This document shows, piece by piece, positions 9,851 to 19,690 of a stretch of DNA of 64,000 bases. Position numbers and translations under genes: made by a program. Below the pieces are notes generated by a model. It did not search any database. It worked only from the letters and a program-made list of their open reading frames with translations, and had not been told where the DNA came from. The stretch comes from Astragalus membranaceus (lineage: Eukaryota; Streptophyta; Magnoliopsida; Fabales; Fabaceae): positions 70,116,784 through 70,180,783 of the forward strand of contig CM076849.1 of assembly GCA_039519185.1 (NCBI GenBank). Direction: 5' to 3'. Position 1 is the first letter of the stretch, and each line of letters opens with the position of its first letter.

Positions 9851-11127
9851 TGTTAGGACTTTGGCAAGTGTACCAAATGTCGTCGCAAGTAATAAAATAC
9901 GGTAAGTAACCGGTCGATTCCACAGGGATTGCGCGTTGAAAACAGTAGCAAAGTTGTAAATTCTTAGATTGTAAAGGTTTTGGTAATTGAGTAATCAGTA
10001 ACAGTACACAAACGTGATTTAAGAATACGAGAAAAACGACTAGGGATCGAATCCTCTCACCTCGCCTATCAGATGAACCTTAGCCAATTCAAGTTAATTA
10101 TTCAATTTCTAGATTCAATTCACTAATTAAGGTCAAGGGCAATTCCTTGCCTCAAGACCCCTATTACCCTAAGAGTTACCCTAATTCCTTAGGTGAGTCA
10201 TACCAGAGGGTAACGCATTAAGATTAAGAATTTTAATGAATTCACATAAGCTACCACATATTCCTATGATGATTACTAGCATGTGATCTAACTACCCAAT
10301 TTCCAGCTACTAATTCATATTCCTATGCAATCACTAGCCTGGATCATCACAATTATCATATGTAATTGAAAAGCATTAAGAACATAGGTATTTAGACAAA
10401 GTAAATCGGATAACAACTGAATTGATTAGAACAATGGTTCACATGATAGGGTTGGGAGATTCATCTCTCCCTAATCTAAGCAAATTAGTTACAATCCATC
10501 CTAAGAGTAGAAACCAACATAAAATAGAAAACAAACATAAAGGAAGACATTAGAACCATCAATCCCTTGTTCCCAAGTGGTGAGAAGGCCCCAAAATCGC
10601 ACCCTCCAGCTGCTCCAAAATGTGGCTCAGATCCCAAGACGAAGTCCCCCTCAAAAGCGCTGAAACTGCTTTTAAAAACCTAATTTTCGCTCACCATCGC
10701 GACGCGACCCGTGACCATCGCGTCGCGAAATAGGACAGAAACATCTGGCTTCGCAAAACTGCTCCTGGTCGCGTCGCGAACCCTCCTGGTCGCGACGCGA
10801 AATAGCACAGAAAGTCCTGGCTTTGCAAAACTCCTCCTGGTCGCGTCGCAAACCCTCCTGGTCGCGACGCGATATTGAACAGAAATCAAATCCCTCCATT
10901 TTGCTGCATTTCCGGGCAAGTGTCTGGTTCGTCGAATGATGCCACAACCAATTAGAGGTCTTCAAGTCCAATTTAGCTCCAAAAGTGAAGGAATTACTTA
11001 CAAATGAACTTCCTACTACAATTATCTAAAACTAGACTAAATCCCCAGATAATGACTGATACAATGAAAAACCTGCACAATTGGTCCTAAAAATACATAA
11101 CTTACATCATATGATTGAGAGTCAACA
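9851..11127 (-). repeat. Element A 3' LTR (intact, 1277 bp)
   Basis: It runs TGTTAGG to GTCAACA on the plus strand and is bounded by the target duplication on the left and the polypurine tract on the right. The outer 90 bases carry a conserved terminus (CCACAGGGATTG about 70 bases in) shared with element C. An array of TCGCGACGCGA-type motifs lies at 10685-10880. Confidence 0.85.
10685..10880. repeat. CpG-rich palindrome-like array in LTR of A
   Basis: TCGCGACGCGA and its reverse complement TCGCGTCGCGA alternate, linked by CCTCCTGG and AATAG-ACAGAAA spacers. The matching array in the other LTR (18118-18165 and 28695-28832) has one extra unit of about 21 bases and several CG-to-TG/CA differences. 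Confidence 0.8.
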
Positions 11128-11141
11128 CAACCCCAAACTTA
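11128..11141 (-). other. Polypurine tract of element A
   Basis: On the minus strand this reads TAAGTTTGGGGTTG, directly before the 3' LTR. It is preceded by GAGGACAAGCAAAAG, a sequence that also precedes the polypurine tract of element B. Confidence 0.75.
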
Positions 11142-12401
11142 AACTTTTGCTTGTCCTCAAGCAAACAATCAATTCAGACTGTGGCTTTTTTTCTATTTAG
11201 CTGTTACATATAATACATCAATCTTTAACACATCAGCACATCAACTATCATCATCAACCTAATACAGTGGCAGGACAACTGAATTGGAAATACCGAATCA
11301 TAAGCAGGCAGCATTCTCAAGTTTTCTCTGTACACATATCTCACCAGTGTTTCACTCTTGAGGTGTTTCGAGTATTCACTCAATTCACAGTACCTGCATC
11401 ATCGTTTCATAGGCTTGACAAAGTTCTATATCAGTATATACAAATGAAATGCATACACACATTTTGAGGACTTTAAGGGTTATAGCGGGGCTTAGGTAAG
11501 GGTGGATAATTTTTTGATAAGTAGGTTACACTTGGAGTTAGGTCTACCTCTCTCTCAGTCAATTTCACACAATTCACTTACTCACCCATTTTCCCAAAGC
11601 ATTCAACAAAACAAAATAAGGATTTTATTTATTTATTTATTTTCTCTTTTTTTTTTATGTGTATATATATATACATATATATTTTTTCTTTTCTTGTTCC
11701 TTCTCTTGTATACCACCCCAAACTTATATTGCTGGTATTCCACGAGCAACCCCAAACTTAAAAATTTCCCCACTCTCACAGCTTTTGTTACCTAACTCCA
11801 AGTTAAGAATTAACTAGGCTATGATTTTCAGAGAAACAGCATACAATTTTTTTAACAATAGGCTCAGAGGGGCTAGCAGAGGATAAACATTAATTAGGTG
11901 TGGTTTGAAAGGCTCAGGGGTGCCAAAAGAAATGCCTCAGTGTGTATGAAAATCAAATGCAAAAACAATTAAGCACAATGTCAAGTTCTGCAGACTAATG
12001 CAGGCAAGGAATACACACAATATATATAAGAACGTGTTTAGGCTCAAACCTCACAGTTGGGATCGTAGAGATGGAACTTGAGAGATGCTGCTCACAGATG
12101 ATAAAGAACTTCCGCAACGTTTGTCATGACCCCTGCTATTACTTGATGATAAAACTTGACGTGCGAGTGTCAAAAGGAAAATTGCAAACATGCGACCCCA
12201 AATGCCACACATCATCAGTATTGAAGCTGCTTTAACAAAACAAAAACAAAATATAGGGCAGTGGTGCCCCAATATCACAGAGTAAGTTATAATAATAAGT
12301 ACAGACCAAAGTGCGAAATAAAGTCAGAATAGGGCAAAATACAACCAAAAGTGCGAGTAAAAATGTCTGAATAAAACAGTAAAATAAATTGAGCCTCCTG
12401 C
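11142..12401 (-). other. Non-coding 3' region of element A
   Basis: No credible gene. It contains extra copies of the polypurine motif at 11713-11725 and 11747-11760, and an AT-rich microsatellite near 11620-11690. It lies between the env-like ORF and the 3' LTR on the minus strand. Confidence 0.55.
11747..11760 (-). other. Second copy of the polypurine motif in A
   Basis: The 14 bases are identical to the LTR-adjacent tract at 11128-11141, and a close variant lies at 11713-11725. Both are about 600 bases upstream of the LTR in element orientation. Confidence 0.6.
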
Positions 12402-13517
12402 TCAAGGAAATGAAATGTTCTCCTCCAAATACTCATCCCCTGAAAGAAGTGGATCCTGGGGGTCCTGCTGCTGCTCTGCATGGGGTACTGATGAAGACGA
12501 AGCGGCGGCTGCTCTGTTCTCTGCCATATACTCCTCAGCAGCACGGTGGACTCTATGATGCCAGATGTGAAGTATCCATGCCCTGCTGCTGCAATGACAG
12601 AGACGACCCGCACCAGCTGGCCATGAGGAGGTCATACTGGAAAGAGGAGTCGGTCTGAAACTGCTCCCGGTAAGATGGGCCTGCTGGCTGCTGCGGTGCT
12701 GCTTCAAGATCCATGCTGCTGTGATGCCCTCCCTGGGGTCAGTTAGAAGATCGTTTGGGTACTCCGGGCAGCCCTGCTGTCTACATAAAGCATGGATGAT
12801 AGAGCAGTGCCCCAATCGAGACCTAGGACATCTGACGATCTCTGCAATGCTCGCTGAAATGGCTCTCCCCAGATTTACCCTCTGGCCTCTCATGATAGCT
12901 TGTAGTCCCATGGCTACCTTGGTCTTGACATCAGTGGAGTTGGAGCATGAAATGACAGACTGATTAAAGAAATTGTTCCAGGCCTTAGGAATTGCCTTCA
13001 GAGCCATGTTGCAGAAACGGCGGGGAAAAGTTTGTCCAATCGGACCGATAAGATGTTTGTCCCACGTCGCTCCCTGACGACACAACTCTCCCAGCAAACC
13101 CTCATAATCGTGCTTCCCTCTGCTGTCCCAGGCATCCATCATGGCACAATCAGCAGTAGTAGGTAACCCAAGGAGACTGTTGATGGTGTCAGGAGAGTAA
13201 GACACCTCTCTTCCCCTAACCATTAAAACTCTGTTATCTTCCTCCCCGTAGGCATTTGCATAGAACTCTCTCACCATGCTTTGGTTAGCCTGTTTGATCA
13301 TTGAGTTGAGCGAGAGCCAACCCAATTCCCGGAGAGTGGAGGTAATGATGGGGAATTCCCCCGTGCTGAGGTTGAAGGCCCTTTCTGGATTTATCTTTTT
13401 TCCCTTGACCACCTGGTGGTACCTCTCCTCATGTACGGGGGACCTGAATCTGTCAACCTCTGATGGTGAGGCCCCCCTCCTCTTCCTAGATGTGCCGGTC
13501 TTTTCTCTTTTGTCCAT
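12402..13517 (-). CDS. Env-like ORF of Athila-type element A
   Basis: A 371-residue frame starting MDKREKTG, in the position of the Athila post-pol ORF. A basic N-terminus (residues 1-40) is followed by a domain at about 40-290 resembling the putative plant transposon protein family, with a GLPTTADC-like segment near residue 115. The C-terminus is Gln/Ser/Ala-rich and may be shifted from its ancestral frame. I see no signal peptide or clear membrane helix. It is the same general family as the ORF at 3778-4983 but clearly diverged. Function unknown; expression is not indicated. Confidence 0.6.
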   Translation of the reverse strand: MDKREKTGTSRKRRGASPSEVDRFRSPVHEERYHQVVKGKKINPERAFNLSTGEFPIITSTLRELGWLSLNSMIKQANQSMVREFYANAYGEEDNRVLMVRGREVSYSPDTINSLLGLPTTADCAMMDAWDSRGKHDYEGLLGELCRQGATWDKHLIGPIGQTFPRRFCNMALKAIPKAWNNFFNQSVISCSNSTDVKTKVAMGLQAIMRGQRVNLGRAISASIAEIVRCPRSRLGHCSIIHALCRQQGCPEYPNDLLTDPREGITAAWILKQHRSSQQAHLTGSSFRPTPLSSMTSSWPAGAGRLCHCSSRAWILHIWHHRVHRAAEEYMAENRAAAASSSSVPHAEQQQDPQDPLLSGDEYLEENISFP

Positions 13518-14560
13518 GCTAGCACTTGTTTAAGAAAAATTTCTTGCAGGCAAATAACCAGAACCCAGTCCAAATTGTTAGTTCTCGGTGGGTCCCGGGT
13601 ACGGGCCCCACTCCAGCAGAGAAAAATAATCAACAGCCAAAACATAGTTTCTGGACTCAAAGTCATCTACCCTAAGGTTGTGAATATGTGCAAAATTAGA
13701 AACAGGCCAGCAACCCCAAAACAGACTTCACTTAGACATTTCCACAAACATTTGAGTTGCTTAGTCAAAACTCATTGGAGCAATTTCACAAACACTTGGT
13801 GAACACCAAAAACTTCATTGAGGCATTGTAACAAACACTTCGTATACAATCAAAATCAACAGGAATCCAACCCCAATTCGATTAACAAAGCCCCTTAATT
13901 CAGAAATAACAGCAAGCATGCAATGTAGAGGGGTACGGGACAACAATTCAACTCCTAATTCAACCCCAAACTCGCAATTCGTGTCCCCCAAAATCACTGA
14001 AAACTAAAGAAGAAAATTGAAAATTAAAGATGGAGATGGAGGAGAATTGTTACCTGGAGATGTAGACAAGGAAGAATCCGTGTGAGAGTGTGCTAATGCA
14101 CCACCAAATAAGAGCAAAACAGTAATGGGGGAAATGGGGGAAGTGGCGCACCAGAGAAGAAACAGAGGCAAACTTTGAAAAAAAAATGATTTGTGTTCGG
14201 ACTGTCCAGTTTTTGGGCTAAAAGACGTTGCATCGCGACGCGGCCCGTGTGCTTCGCGTCGCGAGATTCCACAGAAACCGTTTCAGTTTCAAAAATTCTG
14301 AAGCATCGCGACGCGACGCGCCTTATTTGCGACGCGAAATCAAACAGAAACTTTTTTTCTCAGCAAAAATTCGACTCATCGCGACGCGATATCACTGGTT
14401 CGCGACGCGAAATAACCCAGAAACATTTTCTTTGAAATTAATTCCCTTTCGCGACACGAACATGATCGAACACAAAAATTTTCTTCTCATGCCTAAGACT
14501 AACAGCAAAATAAAGTGAATTAAAGAATTAAATTGAGATTGAATTAAAGACTTGGTACCT
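13518..14560 (-). other. Non-coding region of A between post-pol motif and env-like ORF
   Basis: No credible gene. Bases 14228-14460 carry TCGCGACGCGA-type motifs resembling the LTR array (10685-10880), with ACAGAAAC spacers and relaxed spacing. The rest shows nothing. Confidence 0.5.
14228..14460. repeat. Internal copy of the CpG palindrome array in A
   Basis: At least six GCGACGCG-type cores are spaced 25-50 bases apart, each pair separated by ACAGAAAC-like linkers as in the LTR. It lies outside the LTR, so the motif occurs twice in the element in independent settings. Confidence 0.7.
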
Positions 14561-14608
14561 CAGTGGGTTGCCTCCCACTCAGCGCTTCTTTAACGTCACT
14601 AGCTTGAC
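14561..14608 (-). other. Conserved post-pol motif of A
   Basis: On the minus strand it reads GTCAAGCTAGTGAC, GTTAAA, AGCGCTG, then a potential stem AGTGGG / CCCACT enclosing AGGCAA. The same motif follows the integrase frame of element B at 25305-25349. In A the pol that would precede it is gone but the motif remains. Confidence 0.7.
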
Positions 14609-14779
14609 GGTTCAGAAGATGTCTCATATTGGCCCAGGTGGAGCCCTTGGCTTCTTAAGTGCCCCATTCACAGCTCCTTCAGAACCTTCTCCATTGAATT
14701 TCCAGCTAGGCTCACCCACCACTTCTTTTAGATCTACCCACTCGCTGGATGACTTATCTGGTGGCCAGTGAATGTGCAT

Positions 14780-17140
14780 TCAGTTTTTGGCTTTGAGGTT
14801 GGGTTCCTCAACACTATAGCACCCTTCCTTTTTCTCATCCTTTCTTGCTGCCTTGATCACTTTTAGGGTTACCTCTTCATCTTGCACTCTCAGCTTCACA
14901 GTCCCATCTGCCACATCTATGACAGCTCTACTGGTGGCTAGGAAAGGTCTTCCCAAGATGAAGGGGGTGTCATTTTCCCCATCCATTGAACTCTTGACCT
15001 CAGTGTCACCATCCAAACGCAGAATCACAAAATCTACCGGGAAGAGGAATTTTCCAACCTTTACTAAGACATCCTCCACAATACCATACGGATGCCTTAT
15101 TGACCTATCAGCCAGTTGCAGGGTCATGTGAGTCGATTTGACTTCACCTCCCCCAAGCTTTTTCCACATTCCCAAGGGCATTAGGTTTATGCTTGCCCCC
15201 AAGTCACAGAGGGCCTTATCTATAGTGACATCACCAATTGCACAGGGAATGGTGAAGCTTCCTGGATCCTTCAGCTTAGGGGGAATTTTGTTTTGAATGA
15301 TAGCACTGCACTCCTCTGTTAATGCTACCGTTTCATTCTCCTTTAACTTTTTCTTTTTGGTCAATAGCTGTTTCATGAACTTCGCATAGACCGGCATCTT
15401 TTCCAGGGCGTCAGCAAAAGGTATATTGATCTGGAGGCTTCTGAACACCTCCATGAACTTGGAGAACTGCTCATCCTTCTGATTTTTCTTGCTTACCTGA
15501 GGATAGGGCAGTTTCATGTACGATAGGGTTTCTTTGGGCTCCACTTGAGGTTTGTCTTTCCCCGCTCCCTCACTCTTTTCATTTGTTTCCTCACTCTTTT
15601 CATTTGTTTTCTTTTCCCGGGACTTGTTTACTTCAGACGGTTCCAACTCCTTACCACTTCTCAGATAGATGGCATTGCAATTCTCATTCCTCGGGCTATC
15701 CACAGTGTTGGCAGGGAAACCACTTTTGGATGTCTCCGCAAGTTGCTTCGATAACTGACCAATCTGTACCTCCAAATTTTTCATTGATGCTTCATGGTTT
15801 TTCTCCATGTTTTTCATTACCTGCTCTTGAGCTTGGAAGGTATTTTTGGTCATCTGCATAAACTGTGTCAATGCATCCTCTAACCGAGAAGGTGGTTTCT
15901 GCTGTTGATTGGCAGGTGCCTGAGACTGTTGTTGGTTGGAACTCGTGCCTTCATTATTATTCTTCCAAGAAAAGTTGGGATGATTCTTCCACCCTGGATT
16001 GTAGGTGTTAGAAAATGGATTCCCTCCTTGTCTTTGGAAGTTCCCCATATAGTTGGCCTGTTCCACTGCTTCTCCATAAGCTGCACAATCACCTTCGTGG
16101 GATTCCCTACCACAATAATTGCACCCGCCTGCTTGCACTGCTTGTACTGTTGCTGGAGCTTTGGAACCTACTTCACACGCTGCCGCTAATTGCTTAGTGA
16201 GAGCCTCGATTTGCATGGTCATTAGTTTCTGTTGGGCTAACACCGCGCTGTTTGAATCAAGCTCCAGCACGCCTTTCTTTCCTACAGCCCCCCTATCATT
16301 TTGGATCCTGTACTCATTGGTAGCCATGTCTTCAACCAACTGTTTGGCTTCTTCCCAAGTCTTGGTACCTAAGGATCCTCCAGCTGAGGCATCCAACATC
16401 ATTCTTGTTTGTGGTCTCAGCCCATGGCAAAAGGTTTGTAACTGTAGGAAATCTTCTATGCCATGGCCGGGACACTTCTTGAATAGTAGCTTGAATCGTT
16501 CCCAAGAATCATACAACGATTCGGACTCTCCCTGTGTAAAATTGAAGATATCAGCTCTTTTCCTTATGAACTTAGAGATTGGGAAGAACCTCTCCAAGAA
16601 CTTGTTCTCAAGGTCATTCCAAGTGTTGATTGTCCCTGGGAGAGTGTTCAACCAATCCTTGGCCCTCCCTGTGAGAGTGAAAGGGAACAGCCGGACCTTC
16701 TTTGCACTATCGGTTACTCCCTCAGGGTGTGTAGTCCCACATATCTCGTAGAATTGGAACAAGTGCTGATTAGGGTCTTCGGCATCCGACCCAGAGAATT
16801 GCTCTGATTTCAAGGCTGTGAGCACAGAGGATTTGATATCAAACTGGGCCACGCCCACTGGCTGAAATGCTAATGCTTGGGCACCTTGATTTCTTCGCCC
16901 GAAGTCACCTAGAGTACGTCGTGGTGGAGGTGGAGGATCAGCCATCTCTTCCTCTTCACTCAAAAAAGCTTCAGGTATCGAGGTAGAGGTTGATTGTACC
17001 TGTGAAAATTCCCTCGCTTGCTGCTTGGTAAGCTTAGCCTTTCTTCGATTTGCCTTTGCTAGTTTTTCAATTTCCGGGTCAAACAAGAGTTCTTGTGGAC
17101 CCTTGCTCCACATGCACAAATCTCTGAAACACTGAAGCAA
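14780..17140 (-). CDS. Athila-type Gag-protease polyprotein (element A)
   Basis: A 786-residue intact frame. Retrotransposon Gag domain at about residues 110-290 (SVLTALKSEQFSGSDAEDP; WLNTLPG; ESLYDSWERFK; FCHGLRPQTRMMLDA). A zinc-finger-like CNYCGRESHEGDC lies at about 338-350, and a Gln-rich/coiled region at about 390-470. A lysine/glutamate-rich linker leads to an aspartic protease with LCDLGASINLMP at about 640-652; the Asp of the DLGA active site is present. The frame ends soon after the protease, before any reverse transcriptase. Gag builds particles and the protease would process it. Since the frame is open while pol is missing, it may still supply Gag. The start is the first Met after the primer-binding site; a more internal Met, ahead of MADPPPPP, is also possible. 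Confidence 0.85.
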   Translation of the reverse strand: MLQCFRDLCMWSKGPQELLFDPEIEKLAKANRRKAKLTKQQAREFSQVQSTSTSIPEAFLSEEEEMADPPPPPRRTLGDFGRRNQGAQALAFQPVGVAQFDIKSSVLTALKSEQFSGSDAEDPNQHLFQFYEICGTTHPEGVTDSAKKVRLFPFTLTGRAKDWLNTLPGTINTWNDLENKFLERFFPISKFIRKRADIFNFTQGESESLYDSWERFKLLFKKCPGHGIEDFLQLQTFCHGLRPQTRMMLDASAGGSLGTKTWEEAKQLVEDMATNEYRIQNDRGAVGKKGVLELDSNSAVLAQQKLMTMQIEALTKQLAAACEVGSKAPATVQAVQAGGCNYCGRESHEGDCAAYGEAVEQANYMGNFQRQGGNPFSNTYNPGWKNHPNFSWKNNNEGTSSNQQQSQAPANQQQKPPSRLEDALTQFMQMTKNTFQAQEQVMKNMEKNHEASMKNLEVQIGQLSKQLAETSKSGFPANTVDSPRNENCNAIYLRSGKELEPSEVNKSREKKTNEKSEETNEKSEGAGKDKPQVEPKETLSYMKLPYPQVSKKNQKDEQFSKFMEVFRSLQINIPFADALEKMPVYAKFMKQLLTKKKKLKENETVALTEECSAIIQNKIPPKLKDPGSFTIPCAIGDVTIDKALCDLGASINLMPLGMWKKLGGGEVKSTHMTLQLADRSIRHPYGIVEDVLVKVGKFLFPVDFVILRLDGDTEVKSSMDGENDTPFILGRPFLATSRAVIDVADGTVKLRVQDEEVTLKVIKAARKDEKKEGCYSVEEPNLKAKN

Positions 17141-17250
17141 ACGTCAACAAATTCAAGAAACCAACAAGTAGCAAAATTAAGTAACTAAAAACAATCAAAA
17201 ACTAAAAATCTAGAATCAACTCGTTTGCCTTGTCGACAACAAAGTCAACA

Positions 17251-17268
17251 ATCCCCGACAACGCGCCA
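17251..17268 (-). other. Primer-binding site of element A
   Basis: On the minus strand TGGCGCGTTGTCGGGGAT follows the LTR end. It is the Athila-type site (usually TGGCGCCGTTGCCGGGGA, reported as complementary to tRNA-Asp) with one base missing and one changed. Elements B and C have the canonical form. Confidence 0.7.
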
Positions 17269-17274
17269 AAAACT

Positions 17275-18187
17275 TGTTAGGACTTTGGCAAGTGTACCAA
17301 ATGTCGTCGCAAGTAATAAAATACGGTAAGTAACCGGTCGATTCCACAGGGATTGCGCGTTGAAAACAGTAGCAAAGTTGTAAATTCTTAGATTGTAAAG
17401 GTTTTGGTAATTGAGTAATCAGTAACAGTACACAAACGTGATTTAAGAATACGAGAAAAACGACTAGGGATCGAATCCTCTCACCTCGCCTATCACATGA
17501 ACCTTAGCCAATTCAAGTTAATTATTCAATTTCTAGATTCAATTCACTAATTAAGGTCAAGGGCAATTCCTTGCCTCAAGACCCCTATTACCCTAAGAGT
17601 TACCCTAATTCCTTAGGTGAGTCATGCCAGAGGGTAACGCATTAAGATTAAGAATTTTAATGAATTCACATAAGCTACCACATATTCCTATGATGATTAC
17701 TAGCATGTGATCTAACTACCCAATTTCCAGCTACTAATTCATATTCCTATGCAATCACTAGCCTGGATCATCACAATTATCATATGTAATTGAAAAGCAT
17801 TAAGAACATAGGTATTTGGACAAAGTAAATCGGATAACAACTGAATTGATTAGAACAATGGTTCACATGATAGGGTTGGGAGATTCATCTCTCCCTAATC
17901 TAAGCAAATTAGTTACAATCCATCCTAAGAGTAGAAACCAACATAAACTAGAAAACAAACATAAAGGAAGACATTAGAACCTTCAATCCCTTGTTCCCAA
18001 GTGGTGATAAGGCCCCAAAATCGCACCCTCCAGCTGCTCCAAAATGTGGCTCAGATCCCATGACGAAGTCCCCCTCAAAAGCGCTGAAACTGCTTGTAAA
18101 AACCTAATTTTCGCTCACCATCGCGACGCGGCCCATGACCATCGCGTCGCGAAATAGGACAGAAACATCTGGCTTCACAAAACTGCT
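17275..18187 (-). repeat. Element A 5' LTR, part 1
   Basis: It matches 9851-10776 with about eleven differences and stops at CTGCT (18183-18187), the target duplication created by element B. The LTR resumes at 28690. Confidence 0.85.
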
Positions 18188-18313
18188 TGATAAGTCTATT
18201 TTTAGAGTCTTTTTAATAGTTATTTTACTAAGTATTTTTAGTATTTTAATTATATTTTTGATCTATTTTACTGCAAATGTTTACTTTTTATCTTCAGGTT
18301 TTATTTTGAAGCA

Positions 18314-18796
18314 ATTTCGACTGCTTATGCCTAAGCAGGTTGGAATTCGACTGCATCTGTCAGAATTCGACAGCATCTGTCTCCCAGAATTCGACTGCAT
18401 CTGTTAGACTTCGACAGCATCTGTCTCCCAGAATTCGACTGCATCTGTCAGAATTCGACTGCATCTGTCTTCCAGAATTCGACTGCATCTGTCAGAATTC
18501 GACTGCATCTGTCAGAATTCGACTGCATCTATCTTCCAGATTTCGACTGCTTCTGCCTCAGCAGGTTAGAATTCGACAGCATCTGTCTCAGCAGGTTGGA
18601 ATTCGACAGCATCTGTCTCAGCAGGTTGGAATTCGACAGCATCTGTCTCAGCAGGTTGGAATTCGACAGCATCTATCTCAGCAGGTTGGAATTCGACAGC
18701 ATCTGTCTCCCAGAATTCAACTGCATCTGTCAGAATTCGACTGCATCTGTCTCCCAGAATTCGACAGCATCTGTCTTTCAGAATTCGACAGCAACA
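18314..18796. repeat. GAATTCGACTGCATCTGTC minisatellite in LTR of B
   Basis: About twenty units of two lengths. A 20-base form (CAGAATTCGACTGCATCTGT) and a roughly 30-base form with CTCAGCAGGTTG inserted alternate in blocks. The same array is in the 3' LTR at 26408-26889. It lies upstream of the TATA box. Open frames across it (repeated EFDCIC or EFDSICLSRL) are by-products. Confidence 0.85.
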
Positions 18797-19010
18797 CAAA
18801 CTGGCGCAGGACAGGACACCATGGGCGCCAAGGGCGCCAAATTGCAGTCAAAATTGGATGCGCCCACTTGTTGATATTTTTGCCCACTTACTGATGGATA
18901 TTTTTTCCCACTTGTTGATGGATATTTTTGCCCACTTGCTGATGGCTTTCCCTTGCAACTTGATTTGCCACTTTTTCCTCTTTTAGACCATTTTGCCCCT
19001 CATATTTTCC

Positions 19011-19018
19011 TATAAATA
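19011..19018 (+). promoter_or_regulatory. LTR TATA box of element B
   Basis: TATAAATA followed by GAGGC, in a compositional setting typical of plant LTR promoters, and repeated in the 3' LTR at 27059-27066. Confidence 0.6.
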
Positions 19019-19119
19019 GAGGCTTGATCCTCACTTGTAACCAAGCTTGAATTTTGTTAGAAAATCAATGACAAAGGCTCTCTAAAGATTCATGACTTCA
19101 ATTTACTCTTCATGTTTTT

Positions 19120-19690
19120 ATGATTCTTGTTTATTTACTTTCTTGCCCTTTTAATTCTTGCTCCTTTACTTTATTGCCCCTTTAATTTCTCGCTCTTTAC
19201 TTTCTCGCTCTTTACTTTCTCGCTCTTTACTTTTCGCTCTTTTATTTTCATTGCTATTTACTTTCTTGCCCCTTTTATTTTCCAAGTCATTTATTTTCTT
19301 GCTATTTAAATTCTTGCAATTTATTTTCTAAGTCCTTTATTTTCCAAGTCATTTATTTTCTTGCCCCTTTATTTTCCAAGTCATTTACTTTCTTGCCCTT
19401 TATTTTCCAAGCCATTTATTTTCTTGCTATTTAAATTCTTGCAATTTATTTTCTAAGTCCTTTATTTTCCAAGTCATTTACTTTCTTGCCCCTTTATTTT
19501 CCAAGTCATTTACTTTCTTGCCCCTTTATTTTCCAAGTCATTTACTTTCTTGCCCTCTATTTTCCTAGTCATTTATTTTCTTGCTATTTAAATTCTTGCA
19601 ATTTATTTTCTAAGTCCTTTATTTTCCAAGTCATTTATTTTCTTTCCCCTTTATTTTCCAAGTTATTTATTTTCTTTTCTCCTCTTTTGT
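19120..19690. repeat. Pyrimidine-rich minisatellite in LTR of B
   Basis: Units built from TTTATTTTCCAAGTCATT, TATTTTCTTGCCCC and TTTACTTTCTCGCTC recur about twenty times. Strand asymmetry is extreme: almost no G outside the AAGTC and TTGCC cores. The array is repeated at 27170-27745. Confidence 0.85.

Noticed and set aside
13575..13802. Plus-strand frame opposite the region upstream of the env-like ORF in A
   Set aside because: No family resemblance, and it overlaps non-coding leader-like sequence of A.
14561..14608. tRNA or classic terminator interpretation of the post-pol block
   Set aside because: It has no cloverleaf, no T-loop and no U-run. The pattern is conserved at the same place in two retroelements instead.
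18340..18894. Open frame of 184 codons with repeated EFDCIC peptides, and similar frames on both strands here and at 26433-26967
   Set aside because: It is a translation of the GAATTCGAC minisatellite. All frames stay open because the unit lacks stops, and codon phase changes between unit types.
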